Under the pieces are notes generated by a model, which saw nothing but the letters and a program-made list of their open reading frames with translations, did no database searches and was not told the DNA's origin. The translations under genes and the position numbers were made by a program. Source: CALXOJ01 sp034120015 (lineage in GTDB: Bacteria; Spirochaetota; Spirochaetia; JAFGXN01). Taken from it: a stretch of 64,000 bases of DNA. The DNA lies in contig JAXEIF010000009.1 in assembly GCA_034120015.1 (NCBI GenBank), forward strand, positions 4,970-68,969, written 5' to 3'. Positions 8,482 through 17,715 of this stretch are shown here, piece after piece. Within the stretch, counting starts at the first letter, position 1. Every line of letters begins with the position of its first letter.

Positions 8482-8865
8482 CTATTTTTCCCGTTTGACA
8501 CGGTAATAAGAAGAAAGACTGCTTCCTTCCAGCGTCATCAGCTGTTTGTCTTCCGTCAGAGTCATTTTAAAACTGTACGGAGGCTGTTTTTCGTCGTCGG
8601 GTGTCAGAACCAGAAGATACCAGTAAACGCCGTAATCACCCGACAGCTTCACCGAATATTTTCCGGTTACAGGCTCGACAACATCGGCACCGTCAATCTG
8701 ACGGGTCCACGTAAATCGTCCCGAATTCAAATCGAGTGTTTCGGTCATTTCACCCAATTCCAATACCCATAAATCATCCAAATTCAGCTTTGTCGGCCTA
8801 TCCCACCCTTCGGGAAGACAGGAAAACAGTACCGACACCAGTAAAACCGTAAAAATCTTTTTCAT
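8482..8865 (-). CDS. Small lipoprotein (127 aa)
   Basis: A signal peptide with lipobox LFSC (Cys about residue 16) opens a 127-aa protein. It has alternating beta-type sequence ending SSLSSYYRVKREK, reminiscent of lipocalin-like small lipoproteins. The mature part starts with LPEGWDRPTKLNLDDLWVLE. The overall plan (lipobox, a strand giving a W or E pattern, a final short strand with Tyr or Phe and Lys) resembles the 137-aa lipoprotein at 13287-13700 of the same operon, so the two may be diverged duplicates. Shine-Dalgarno GGAGG overlaps the end of the upstream gene. Function unknown. Confidence 0.75.
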   Translation of the reverse strand: MKKIFTVLLVSVLFSCLPEGWDRPTKLNLDDLWVLELGEMTETLDLNSGRFTWTRQIDGADVVEPVTGKYSVKLSGDYGVYWYLLVLTPDDEKQPPYSFKMTLTEDKQLMTLEGSSLSSYYRVKREK

Positions 8866-8874
8866 GCCTTCCTC

Positions 8875-11700
8875 CTACCACGCACTCAAATTATAATTAA
8901 TGGCAGCTGCTTTGTTCGAAAAGTATCCGTTGTTACACGGAACCGGACAACCGGGCCAGTTGATTCGGGTAAAATGCCAGGAATTGGCACCCGTTTTCGG
9001 ATACGAATTTATCTGGCTCGGGTCGAGGTCGCGTTCCAAATCGTAACCGTGAATCTGATAATTAAAGACATCTTTATTCCCGGTACCGATCATGATAATT
9101 TCCTCGGGGCTGAACGTAGCCATTGCCCTTGACCCCATTTTGACCTTGACATATCCGCCCTTGGTATATTTGCCGTCGGCGTCCGCCCACAGTCCCCAGA
9201 ACGGTCCGTAATCGCGAACCGTCATCTGCAAATCCAAAGTGCCGGAATACAGCGGTGTCGTTATTTTAATTCCGCTTAGCGAAAGCTGCCGCGGCTGCTG
9301 CGATTCCGTCGAAACCGACATACTCATCGACAGCACAATGCCGTACCCGCTCCAGTCGGAATAAGTGGTTCCCGACGAACCTCCCGATCCCGTTAAATTG
9401 AAAATGCTGCCGACAGAAAAAGACATTTTTCCGCCCTTCTCACCGTTATGGGAAAAACTGAGATTGGGCATCCAGTTGACTGTTTTACTCCACAGCATGC
9501 GGGGAATATTGAGCTGCCAGATCGTATTCAGCGCACAGTCGGTCAGCCATTTGGACAGATAAGCAAACTCTTTATCACTGAGATTCGGCCATCCGATGAC
9601 TTTGTCACCCAAATTCTGCCAGTCCTGAGCATTCCTTTCTTTAAAAACCAGCTGATATTCGATTTTCATCCACTGATTCATATCCACTTCTTTCTGACGG
9701 AGAATACATTTCCACGCTTCACGATCCCAGGCCGCATAATCCCAGGTCACTTTCCCCACCGCATTACCGTTTCTGTCGAAATCGGGCATCGGATCTTCCC
9801 AGCTGATTTTCCCGTTTTTAAACGAATCATTCATTTTATAATTCACGATACGGGCCTGCTTCGCCTGGTTCTTTTTCGGAAAATGTTTGGAAGGATCGGT
9901 ATTGGCCGGCGGCAGGCTGAGCGGATAAACACCCGTTTCATCGCCGTACCAGCAGGTACGGACCAGTTCGACATCGTAAAGATAGCCGATTTCCGAATTC
10001 ATATTCAGTTCAGCCTCGACTTTCACCGTGCCGATTTCCGTTCCCTGTGTCGCGGAAATCGAAACCAGTGTCGGCGGCGCTTTCTTGAAATAGAGCGATT
10101 TTGAAAATGACGAACGTCCCGGCAGGTAGGTTTCGGCAGCATTTTCGCCAAGAGTCTTATTGATTTCCGCAGTATATTCGGAAAACCCTTCGGCAAGGGT
10201 GATGACCGCTGTTCCGGAAGAAACATCGTAAGAAGCAATCATATCCTTCTTTACCGGCAGAATACGGAAACAGAGTTCCGCATCGGAAATCTCACCGTCT
10301 ATAAGACCGGTTAAATCATCTTTCGACAGCACCGTTTCCAATCCCGTTACGGCCGGCTGTCCGTTATTGGCTGCCGGTGTCAGCGGATTTCCCCATTCGG
10401 CATCCCCGGCCGGAGCACCGCCGTTCACAGCCTTGGCGGCAAAAACATAATAGGCATCGGCATTCAGACAGACCGGCCAGGAAAGCGCGATGGTGTCGTC
10501 CGCTTTCAGCATCGCATACGGTGTCAGCGCATCCGCGGCAACCAGTGCGGCACCTTTCGAACGGTCCTGATCGGCATATTCGTCCAAAGAAGAAAGAGTT
10601 CCGACGCCGTATTCATTGACGGCAGCAACTCTGTAATAAAACTTTGCTCCGCTCTGTACCTGAGCGCTGTTGTCATACCAGACCTGAGCCGCCACCTGTT
10701 TATCATCGACTGTCAATGTGATTTCCGATAATGTTTTGGACGGATCATCAATCGCAATTTCGGTTCCGACAGTATTTCCGCTGTTAAACTCGTCTTCGGT
10801 AATTCTGTAAACACGGTAGGCTGTGGCGCTCTCGTCTTTCGTCCAGACAACGCGGACGGCATTCAAAATTTCCCCGGTCGAAACCGATTGAATATACCCG
10901 GTTTGAGGCGCACCGGCTGTCAGCAGCGCACCGCGGATCATGGAGCTTCGTTCGCTGACGGTTTCCCGGTCGAAACAGGCAACAACATAATAGTAGTAAC
11001 TGACACCGCTCTTTAATGAGCCCCCGTTGAGTTCGCTGTAATCATCATAAACGGTTTCGGTAAATGCCTGATCCAGACGGTGGAAATCCTCGACATTGGG
11101 CGTCACATCTTCATAGACAGATTCCGCACGGTAAAGATAATAAAAGGCGGCACCGTCTACGGGTTTCCACGATACAGTAATCTTTTCCGTCGATTCGCGG
11201 AACGAAGCGGTCAGATTACTGACACCGGCCAGGGCAAACCCGGTTGCCGACGCACTCAGTGAACTGACCTCGGTTTCGGCCGAATTCATATTAACGGCAC
11301 GCACGTAATAAGAGTAAGTGACACCGACATCAATCGAACGGTTTCCGACCATATCATCGTAATAAAGATTCTGAATCGGCTGAGTGCCTGTCAGACTGGT
11401 CAGCACACTCTTCCCTTCGGCATCTTTTCCCTCACGGTAAATATAATACCAGATCTGAACATCTTCGTAAAAAACCTGCCGCCAGGTAATACGAATGCGG
11501 TCACTGTAAGCCCCCTGAGTTGCCGTCACCAATGTCGGCACCGGGATAGCGGCATTGATATTCATTCCCGAAGATTCCTCCCCGGAAACAACCGGATCTT
11601 CCGTTTTGATAATCGTATTTGTCAGATCACGAAGCTGATTGGAACATCCGGTCGCAAAAACGAACAGCAGCAGCAATCCGAAAGTTATTTTCCGTTTCAT
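8875..11700 (-). CDS. FN3-repeat lipoprotein (941 aa)
   Basis: A predicted exported lipoprotein with lipobox FATGC (Cys about residue 19). About residues 55-480 consist of repeated fibronectin type III-like modules, each with a W or Y strand pattern such as RITWRQV...YYIYR, KITVSWKPVDGAAFYYLYR and RVVWTKDESATAYRVYR, and YYYYVVA or FYYRVAAVN in the F strand. The C-terminal half (about 540-941) is aromatic-rich with no recognised family and ends in Trp. Start ATG 11700 has AGGAGG close upstream. Together with the FN3 protein at 11710 it probably forms a cell-surface assembly. What it binds cannot be told from the sequence. Confidence 0.8.
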   Translation of the reverse strand: MKRKITFGLLLLFVFATGCSNQLRDLTNTIIKTEDPVVSGEESSGMNINAAIPVPTLVTATQGAYSDRIRITWRQVFYEDVQIWYYIYREGKDAEGKSVLTSLTGTQPIQNLYYDDMVGNRSIDVGVTYSYYVRAVNMNSAETEVSSLSASATGFALAGVSNLTASFRESTEKITVSWKPVDGAAFYYLYRAESVYEDVTPNVEDFHRLDQAFTETVYDDYSELNGGSLKSGVSYYYYVVACFDRETVSERSSMIRGALLTAGAPQTGYIQSVSTGEILNAVRVVWTKDESATAYRVYRITEDEFNSGNTVGTEIAIDDPSKTLSEITLTVDDKQVAAQVWYDNSAQVQSGAKFYYRVAAVNEYGVGTLSSLDEYADQDRSKGAALVAADALTPYAMLKADDTIALSWPVCLNADAYYVFAAKAVNGGAPAGDAEWGNPLTPAANNGQPAVTGLETVLSKDDLTGLIDGEISDAELCFRILPVKKDMIASYDVSSGTAVITLAEGFSEYTAEINKTLGENAAETYLPGRSSFSKSLYFKKAPPTLVSISATQGTEIGTVKVEAELNMNSEIGYLYDVELVRTCWYGDETGVYPLSLPPANTDPSKHFPKKNQAKQARIVNYKMNDSFKNGKISWEDPMPDFDRNGNAVGKVTWDYAAWDREAWKCILRQKEVDMNQWMKIEYQLVFKERNAQDWQNLGDKVIGWPNLSDKEFAYLSKWLTDCALNTIWQLNIPRMLWSKTVNWMPNLSFSHNGEKGGKMSFSVGSIFNLTGSGGSSGTTYSDWSGYGIVLSMSMSVSTESQQPRQLSLSGIKITTPLYSGTLDLQMTVRDYGPFWGLWADADGKYTKGGYVKVKMGSRAMATFSPEEIIMIGTGNKDVFNYQIHGYDLERDLDPSQINSYPKTGANSWHFTRINWPGCPVPCNNGYFSNKAAAINYNLSAW

Positions 11701-11709
11701 TCTTTCCTC

Positions 11710-13290
11710 CTATTCCTCATTCAGTGTCTGTGCGGATGTAACGGGAACCGCTTCGGCAGACGAATAAATGATACCGCTTTCTTCTCCGCCTGACGTGGCC
11801 GCTACACCGAAATAATAATCACCGGATGCAAGCGGAAACGATACTGTAGCCGATGTTTCCGTCGCTTCTCCGATGTACGAAAAACCGGCTTCTCCGACGC
11901 CTTTGGCGTAAAGAGCCCATTTCCCGGTCGAAGATACACCGCTCCATGTCAGCTGCACTGTGCCGTCACCGGCATCAACCGCTGTTATATCGGTAACGCC
12001 AGCAGAACATTTTTCGGCATCGGTTTTGGCAACGACGTAGCCGTACGCCTTGTTCGACCATGGGAGAATGGTGGCAATACTGCTGCCGTAATCGGGACGC
12101 ACCTGAAAAAAGGCGTGAGTTCGAAACATTTTCGCTTCCGTTTCATCCACAATAATATACATAAAATATTCCTGTAAACCGGTACTTTCGGTTTGTGAGG
12201 CACTGTAAATCGTGCAGCCGGAAAGTGTCTGAAAAACCGATCCTTTTGTCAGTCCGGAAAAATCCGTGTTGCTGTCTCCGTAATTCGAAAATCCGGCCAG
12301 AGACGACGATACGGTTGACCATTGCGATGAAAAATTCGGGATTGTGTAACTGTCAAGTCCCGTCGCGGATGCGGCTACGCGAATCTGAAAAGAAAGCCCC
12401 GCAAGCATTTCTTTCAGCTTTTCATCTTCGACAGGTTTATCGCCGTAATCGTAAAGAACCGACTGGACTTCCCAGGAAACTTTAAAAATTCCTTTTTTAT
12501 CGGACGCGGCATAAATTCCTTCACCGCCCTGCCCTGCACTCAGATTTCTGACCAACGGTAAAACAAAACCGGCTTCCGCCACCGTCGGCTGTCCTTTGAT
12601 TCCGCCGATATCAACGGGAGAAATCCGGTAATCATACCGGTATCCTTCAACCGCCGTCTGATCATAATAATAGTACTGACTGACCGTCAAATCGGGATTA
12701 ATAAGAGACGGCACCAGAACTTTCCATTCCGTATCCGGAGCTCCCGTCTGTTTTCTTTCCAGATAATAACTTTCCGCATCTTTTGCCCGCGAATAAGTCA
12801 GCTTTACGGAAGTCTGATCGCCGCGGGAAACCATAAAAGTCTGCACCTTCTCATTATATGCCGCTTCGGATCCGAACGAAATCAGCAAAGATTTTCCGGC
12901 TGCCGATATTTTTCCGTTTACATTAATCGTTTTCAGTTTGGCCACGGCCGTAAAATCAGATTTTTCGGATAAAGTGACATCGAAAGAATATTGGGGAGAG
13001 GTAACCCTTTCATCTTTAATCTCGGTATCTCCGCTGACGGAAACGGAATACTCTTTTGCATTCGGAACCGAATCCCAACAGAGCAGAACCGTATATTTTC
13101 CGTTCGCAGTGGAAATAATACTTTGCGCATTGGATGGCGGAAGGACCGCCGTCGAAGAAAGTACTTCCCCAAGGACGGAATAGTTATTATCGACATCACC
13201 GCCCCCGTCGACCAGCGTTCCGTACTCACAAGACAGTACGGTCGGGAAAATTAAAAAAACAGTTAAACCAATTTGAAGCAGCTTTTTCAT
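11710..13290 (-). CDS. FN3-like lipoprotein (526 aa)
   Basis: Lipobox TVLSC (Cys about residue 21) after a clear signal peptide. FN3-like strands are visible as YTVLLCWDSVPNAKEYSVSVSG (about 66-87), TSVKLTYSRAKDAESYYLER (about 160-180) with YRYDYRISPVDIGG, and a last module GTVQLTWSGVSSTGKWALYAKG (about 448-470). Start ATG 13290 overlaps the stop of the 137-aa lipoprotein by 4 nt (ATGA), so the two are translationally coupled. It is a shorter relative in design of the 941-aa protein immediately downstream. Confidence 0.78.
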   Translation of the reverse strand: MKKLLQIGLTVFLIFPTVLSCEYGTLVDGGGDVDNNYSVLGEVLSSTAVLPPSNAQSIISTANGKYTVLLCWDSVPNAKEYSVSVSGDTEIKDERVTSPQYSFDVTLSEKSDFTAVAKLKTINVNGKISAAGKSLLISFGSEAAYNEKVQTFMVSRGDQTSVKLTYSRAKDAESYYLERKQTGAPDTEWKVLVPSLINPDLTVSQYYYYDQTAVEGYRYDYRISPVDIGGIKGQPTVAEAGFVLPLVRNLSAGQGGEGIYAASDKKGIFKVSWEVQSVLYDYGDKPVEDEKLKEMLAGLSFQIRVAASATGLDSYTIPNFSSQWSTVSSSLAGFSNYGDSNTDFSGLTKGSVFQTLSGCTIYSASQTESTGLQEYFMYIIVDETEAKMFRTHAFFQVRPDYGSSIATILPWSNKAYGYVVAKTDAEKCSAGVTDITAVDAGDGTVQLTWSGVSSTGKWALYAKGVGEAGFSYIGEATETSATVSFPLASGDYYFGVAATSGGEESGIIYSSAEAVPVTSAQTLNEE

Positions 13291-13700
13291 TTTATATCTC
13301 CCATTTTATAAAACCGTTGCGATTCGACTTTTTGTGTTTCCACATCGAAAGTCCCCAACAGAAGAGTCATCCCGTTATTTTCCATCGAATACATTTTTTT
13401 ATACGTCGTTCCTTTCGGTTCCGTCGGCGTAAATGCAATCACACGTTGTGTTCCATCGAAATCCCCGACAGACTCTTTTAAAAGTTCCCATTTCCCCTTT
13501 TCGGAGTAAACAGACTTTCCGTCCTGTTTACGATCCAGCGTATACGAAAAATCGGGGGAAAGGAGAAGCTGTTCTTCATACAGAACAGACAGCTCGCCGG
13601 CCCGAGACAGCCAGATACCCTCGATACGTGAAGACGTCGTCATATCACAGGAAAAAATTAAAAAAGAAAAAAAAGGAATCGTTAAAAATATTCTTTTCAT
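13287..13700 (-). CDS. Small lipoprotein, first gene of the lipoprotein operon
   Basis: A 137-aa protein with signal peptide and lipobox LIFSC (Cys about residue 18). The mature part reads as a small beta-barrel-like domain (IEGIWLSRAGE, SYTLDRKQDGKSVYSEKGKWELL, TQRVIAFTPTEP), a pattern found in lipocalin-like lipoproteins. It precedes the 526-aa FN3 lipoprotein with an ATGA overlap. A GAGGG Shine-Dalgarno precedes ATG 13700. The AT-rich stretch 13701-13856 upstream should carry the operon promoter, but I could not pick a single convincing one. Confidence 0.75.
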   Translation of the reverse strand: MKRIFLTIPFFSFLIFSCDMTTSSRIEGIWLSRAGELSVLYEEQLLLSPDFSYTLDRKQDGKSVYSEKGKWELLKESVGDFDGTQRVIAFTPTEPKGTTYKKMYSMENNGMTLLLGTFDVETQKVESQRFYKMGDIK

Positions 13701-13856
13701 AACACCCTCTACTTCCAGAATAGTAAACAGTAAATGAAGAAAAATAAATAATTTTTACTAAATATTATTAGTGTGTATGATATAGATTTATAAAACGAAT
13801 CACATATGCGCAATTAGATTTTATTATGGATAACATGAACAATAAAACAAAAAATA

Positions 13857-15146
13857 TTATCGGTTTGATATTAACCGACTGTCGGAATCAACCGCCAAAT
13901 GGTTCGGAATATAGGCTGTCAAAATCACACCGTTGTCATCAAATGTTTCACTGACGATGCGTCCCTCGCGTCGGATTTGGGCAGCCAAACCGTAATCATT
14001 ATACGGAATGTGCACGGTTTTTAAAGTGAAAAGCGCCGAAAGTTCTTCGGCAATGCGGGTTTTTAAAGGACCCCATCCTTCCCGCTCTTTGACGGAAATA
14101 AAAAGGGCATCGGGGTACAGCAGCCGCAAACGCGATACGGTGTCCCCGTCACACAGGTCGGTTTTGTTAAAAACTTTCAAAAGACGCTTACCGGCGGCTC
14201 CCAGATCGGCCAAAACCGATTCGGTCACGCGGATATGGGTTTCGCAGTCGGGGTCGGAGGCGTCGATGAGGTGAACGAGCAGATCGGCCTCCAAAGTTTC
14301 TTCAAGAGTAGAACGGAACGCATCAATCAGATGGTGCGGCAGATTGCGGATAAAACCGACTGTATCGGTCACAACCGCTTCGCTGCCGTTATCGAAAGTA
14401 ACCCGGCGGGACGTCGGGTCGAGGGTGGCAAACAGCCGGTCTTCGACAAAGACATCGGCGCCCGAAAGGGCGTTCAACAGCGACGATTTGCCGGCATTGG
14501 TATAGCCGATCACCGAAACCGACGGCACCGGCACCGCGGTGCGCCGCTTGCGCATCACCGAGCGGTCGGCCTTCACCGCGGCAATCTCCCGTTTCAGGCG
14601 GGCGATTTTGTTTAAAACGATGCGGCGGTCGGTTTCCAGCTGCGTTTCGCCGGAATCGCGGGTCGCTTTCGATCCGCCGCGCTGCCGGGAAAGGTGGGTC
14701 CACGCCCGCGTCAGCCGCGGCAAAGAATATTCCTGACGTGCCAACGCCACCTGAAGCACCGCCTCTTTGGTACGGGCGCGGCCGGCAAAAATATCGATAA
14801 TCACCTCTTCGCGGTCGATAACGCACAACCCGAAACGGGATTCCCAGTTGCGCTGCTGCGACGGCGACAGCGGCCGGTCAAATATAATGCAGTCGGCTTC
14901 CGCCCCGCGTGCGGCATCGGCAATCTCTTCGGCGCGGCCGCTGCCGATGAAAAAGCGGCTGTTGACCTCCCGCAGCTTCACGCCGGCCGAACCGACGACC
15001 GAAAGCCCCATGGTATCGGCCAAGCCCGCCAATTCGCGCAAAGAAGCCTCCGCTTCGGCCTCATCGCCGCCCGGCATCACCACACCGACCAGAAAGGCCG
15101 TTTCAACCGCAGTCGAAAAAATCCCGGCAGAAGAATCGCGGCTCAC
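13857..15146 (-). CDS. hflX: GTPase HflX
   Basis: A ribosome-associated GTPase that splits or rescues stalled 70S ribosomes in other bacteria, 429 aa. The N-terminal HflX domain has FIGSGRAEE and IIFDRPLSPSQQRNWE (about 68-100), followed by the helical linker with SRQRGGSKATRDSGETQLE (about 152-170). The G domain has G1 GYTNAGKS (about 214-221), G3 DTVGF followed by IRNLPHHLIDAFRSTLEE, and G4 NKTDL. The start is GTG at 15146, directly after the tex stop codon, so hflX and tex form one transcription unit. Typical length for the family. Confidence 0.93.
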   Translation of the reverse strand: MSRDSSAGIFSTAVETAFLVGVVMPGGDEAEAEASLRELAGLADTMGLSVVGSAGVKLREVNSRFFIGSGRAEEIADAARGAEADCIIFDRPLSPSQQRNWESRFGLCVIDREEVIIDIFAGRARTKEAVLQVALARQEYSLPRLTRAWTHLSRQRGGSKATRDSGETQLETDRRIVLNKIARLKREIAAVKADRSVMRKRRTAVPVPSVSVIGYTNAGKSSLLNALSGADVFVEDRLFATLDPTSRRVTFDNGSEAVVTDTVGFIRNLPHHLIDAFRSTLEETLEADLLVHLIDASDPDCETHIRVTESVLADLGAAGKRLLKVFNKTDLCDGDTVSRLRLLYPDALFISVKEREGWGPLKTRIAEELSALFTLKTVHIPYNDYGLAAQIRREGRIVSETFDDNGVILTAYIPNHLAVDSDSRLISNR

Positions 15147-15148
15147 AG

Positions 15149-17566
15149 TTATTTCTTTTTGTTTAACAGGGCGGCAAACGGATTGTATGTCAGATCGTCG
15201 TTATCGGAACGGAAACCGCGGTTGACCCGCTTCTCTTCCCGCTGCGACACAAAGGATGCCGGTTTCTTTTCGCCGTCGCTTTCCTCTTTCTTTTTGACGA
15301 CAGCCACCACGCGGCGGGCACCGGGCGCCCCGGTACTGACCGACTTGACCCGGACCTTATTGGCCACCGAAGACGGAACCCCGCCGGCAGCCGACGAAGC
15401 CGCCGCCGTTTTGCTCTTCATCGAAAGGGAAATACGGTTGCGCTCGACATCCACTTCCAGCACCCGCACCTTCACCTTCTGATTGACCCGCACCACTTCG
15501 GCCGGATCTTTGACAAACGAATCGGAAAGCTCGCTGACGTGAACCAGTCCGTCCTGATGAACACCGATATCGACAAACGCGCCGAACGCCGTCACGTTGG
15601 TAACCACACCCGGCAGCTCCATATCGACACGCAAATCGGCAATCGTATTCACTCCTTCGGTAAAGCTGAAGAGATCGAACTTTTCGCGCGGGTCGCGTCC
15701 CGGTTTTTCCAATTCTTCCATTATATCGTTCAGCGTGAGGATTCCGACCGTCTCCGTCTCGTATTCGCTCAGATGAAGTTTGATTTCGTGACGAATCGAA
15801 CTCTGTTTCAGCAAGTCGGCAACGGAACAGTTGTGATCGGCCGCCATCTTTTCGACAACGGGATAACTTTCCGGGTGAACCGCCGAAGCGTCGAGCGGGT
15901 TCTCCGCTCCCGGAATGCGCAGGAAGCCGGCTGCCTGCTCGAACGTTTTCTCGCCCATGCCGGTCACCTTCTTCAGATCGTCGCGCTTTTTAAACGGTCC
16001 GGCCGCCTGACGGAAACCGACAATGCGGTCGGCCAGACTTTTACTCAGACCCGAAACATAGCTGAGAAGCGACGCGCTGGCAGTATTGACATCGACGCCG
16101 ACGGCGTTGACGCAACTGACGACCACATCGTCAAGCGCTTTTTTCAGCTCTTTCTGGTCGACATCGTGCTGATACTGACCGACACCGATGGATTTCGGGT
16201 CAATTTTGACCAGCTCGGCCAGCGGATCCATCAGACGGCGGCCGATGGAAACGGCACCGCGGACGGTAATGTCTTTATCGGGAAACTCTTTGCGGGCAAT
16301 TTCGCCGGCCGAATAGACCGAAGCACCGCTTTCGTTGACCATGGCCACGATTTTACCGTTGAGACACGGCAGAGTTTTAAGAAACGACAGCGATTCGCGG
16401 CCGCCGGTTCCGTTGCCGACCGCCACCGCTTCGACATGAAACCGTTTGACCCACTCCTCGATTTTGGCAGCCGATTCGGCGATTTTATTGTGCGGCTCCA
16501 ACGGATAAATCGCATCGTGTTCCAGCAGATTGCCCTGCGCATCGAGCACAACGATTTTACAGCCGGTCCGCTGTCCCGGGTCGACACCGAGGGTGATTTT
16601 CTGTCCCATCGGGGACGCCAGCAGCAGTTCGCGGAGATTGGAGGCAAAGACCTCGATCGCCTTTTCGTCCGACTTTTTCTTCATTTCCTGCCGCAGTTCC
16701 GTTTCCAGAGAGGGAGCCAGCAGCCGCCGGTAACAGTCGGCCGCCGCCTCGGCAACCAGAGCGGCCGCTTCGTTTTCGGCCTTCACATATTTGCGGGTCA
16801 AAAGCGCAATCATCGGTTCTTCTTCCGGGCGAATGCGGTAAACCAGCTGCTCTTCCTCCGAACCGCGGCGGATCGCCAGAAAACGGTGCGACGGCATCGC
16901 CGATGCCGGTTCGCTGAACTCGAAATAATCGCGGTATTTTTGAGCCTCTTTCGACTCTTTTTTCTCTTCGATGACTTTGGAGGTCAGAACGGCATCTTTT
17001 TGGTACGCTTCGCGCGCCTCTTCACGCAGCTCCGCATCCTCGTTGATCCGTTCGGCAATGATATCCAACGCCCCCTCGATGGCCTTTTCGGCCGTCGGCA
17101 CCGCCAGTGCCGCATCGTCGCTTTCGACAATATATTTGGCCGCTTCCGCCTTCACATCGAAATCGGTTTGAGCCAGAATGAGCTCCGCCAGCGGTTCCAG
17201 CCCCCGCTTGCGCGCCTTGTCGGCCCGCGTTTCCTTTTTCGGTTTATACGGCAGGTAAAGGTCTTCCAGCCGCGCCAGCGTCTCGGCCGCGTCGATAGCC
17301 TCTTTGAGCTCCGGCGTCAGCTTGCCCTGCTCTTCGATACTTTTCAAAACCGCCGCCCGCCGTTCGTCCAACGCTTTCAGCTGCTCCAACCGGTCACGGA
17401 TAGCGATAATCTGCACTTCATCCAAATTGCCGGTCACCTCTTTCCGGTAACGGGCAATAAACGGGACCGTCGCCCCCTCTTCCAACAATTTACCGACCGC
17501 CTCGACCTGTCCGGATCTCACCGACAGCTCGGCCGCCGTCTTCATCACATGCTTTAATTCAATCAT
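15149..17566 (-). CDS. tex: Tex, S1-domain RNA-binding transcription accessory protein
   Basis: 805 aa, close to the family length. The N-terminal Tex region carries VPFIARYRKEVTGNLDE (about 34-50) and LYLPYKPKKETRADKAR. A YqgF/RNase H-like domain follows (LGVDPGQRTGCKIVVLD, about 325-341), then helix-hairpin-helix segments (about 460-560). The S1 domain (about 655-725) has GVVTNVTAFGAFVDIG and a low-complexity basic tail. Tex proteins bind nucleic acid and influence transcription and stress tolerance. ATG 17566 has a poorly spaced GGGG, so a start seven codons downstream is possible. Confidence 0.93.
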   Translation of the reverse strand: MIELKHVMKTAAELSVRSGQVEAVGKLLEEGATVPFIARYRKEVTGNLDEVQIIAIRDRLEQLKALDERRAAVLKSIEEQGKLTPELKEAIDAAETLARLEDLYLPYKPKKETRADKARKRGLEPLAELILAQTDFDVKAEAAKYIVESDDAALAVPTAEKAIEGALDIIAERINEDAELREEAREAYQKDAVLTSKVIEEKKESKEAQKYRDYFEFSEPASAMPSHRFLAIRRGSEEEQLVYRIRPEEEPMIALLTRKYVKAENEAAALVAEAAADCYRRLLAPSLETELRQEMKKKSDEKAIEVFASNLRELLLASPMGQKITLGVDPGQRTGCKIVVLDAQGNLLEHDAIYPLEPHNKIAESAAKIEEWVKRFHVEAVAVGNGTGGRESLSFLKTLPCLNGKIVAMVNESGASVYSAGEIARKEFPDKDITVRGAVSIGRRLMDPLAELVKIDPKSIGVGQYQHDVDQKELKKALDDVVVSCVNAVGVDVNTASASLLSYVSGLSKSLADRIVGFRQAAGPFKKRDDLKKVTGMGEKTFEQAAGFLRIPGAENPLDASAVHPESYPVVEKMAADHNCSVADLLKQSSIRHEIKLHLSEYETETVGILTLNDIMEELEKPGRDPREKFDLFSFTEGVNTIADLRVDMELPGVVTNVTAFGAFVDIGVHQDGLVHVSELSDSFVKDPAEVVRVNQKVKVRVLEVDVERNRISLSMKSKTAAASSAAGGVPSSVANKVRVKSVSTGAPGARRVVAVVKKKEESDGEKKPASFVSQREEKRVNRGFRSDNDDLTYNPFAALLNKKK

Positions 17567-17715
17567 GCCCCTATTTTACTGAAAACCGGGAAAAATGCAA
17601 TGAAAAGAAAGGAATTAAAAAACAAAACGAAGGAGAGAAAGAATAAATGAAAAACAGTGCGCACATCGGCAAAAAAAGATCGTTTTGAACATTAATAGAA
17701 TTAAGGAGAAAAACA

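Noticed and set aside
15539..17557. 672-codon plus-strand frame across tex
   Set aside because: Antisense to tex, which is full length with all family motifs; the antisense protein shows only low-complexity Arg/Phe/Gln patterns.
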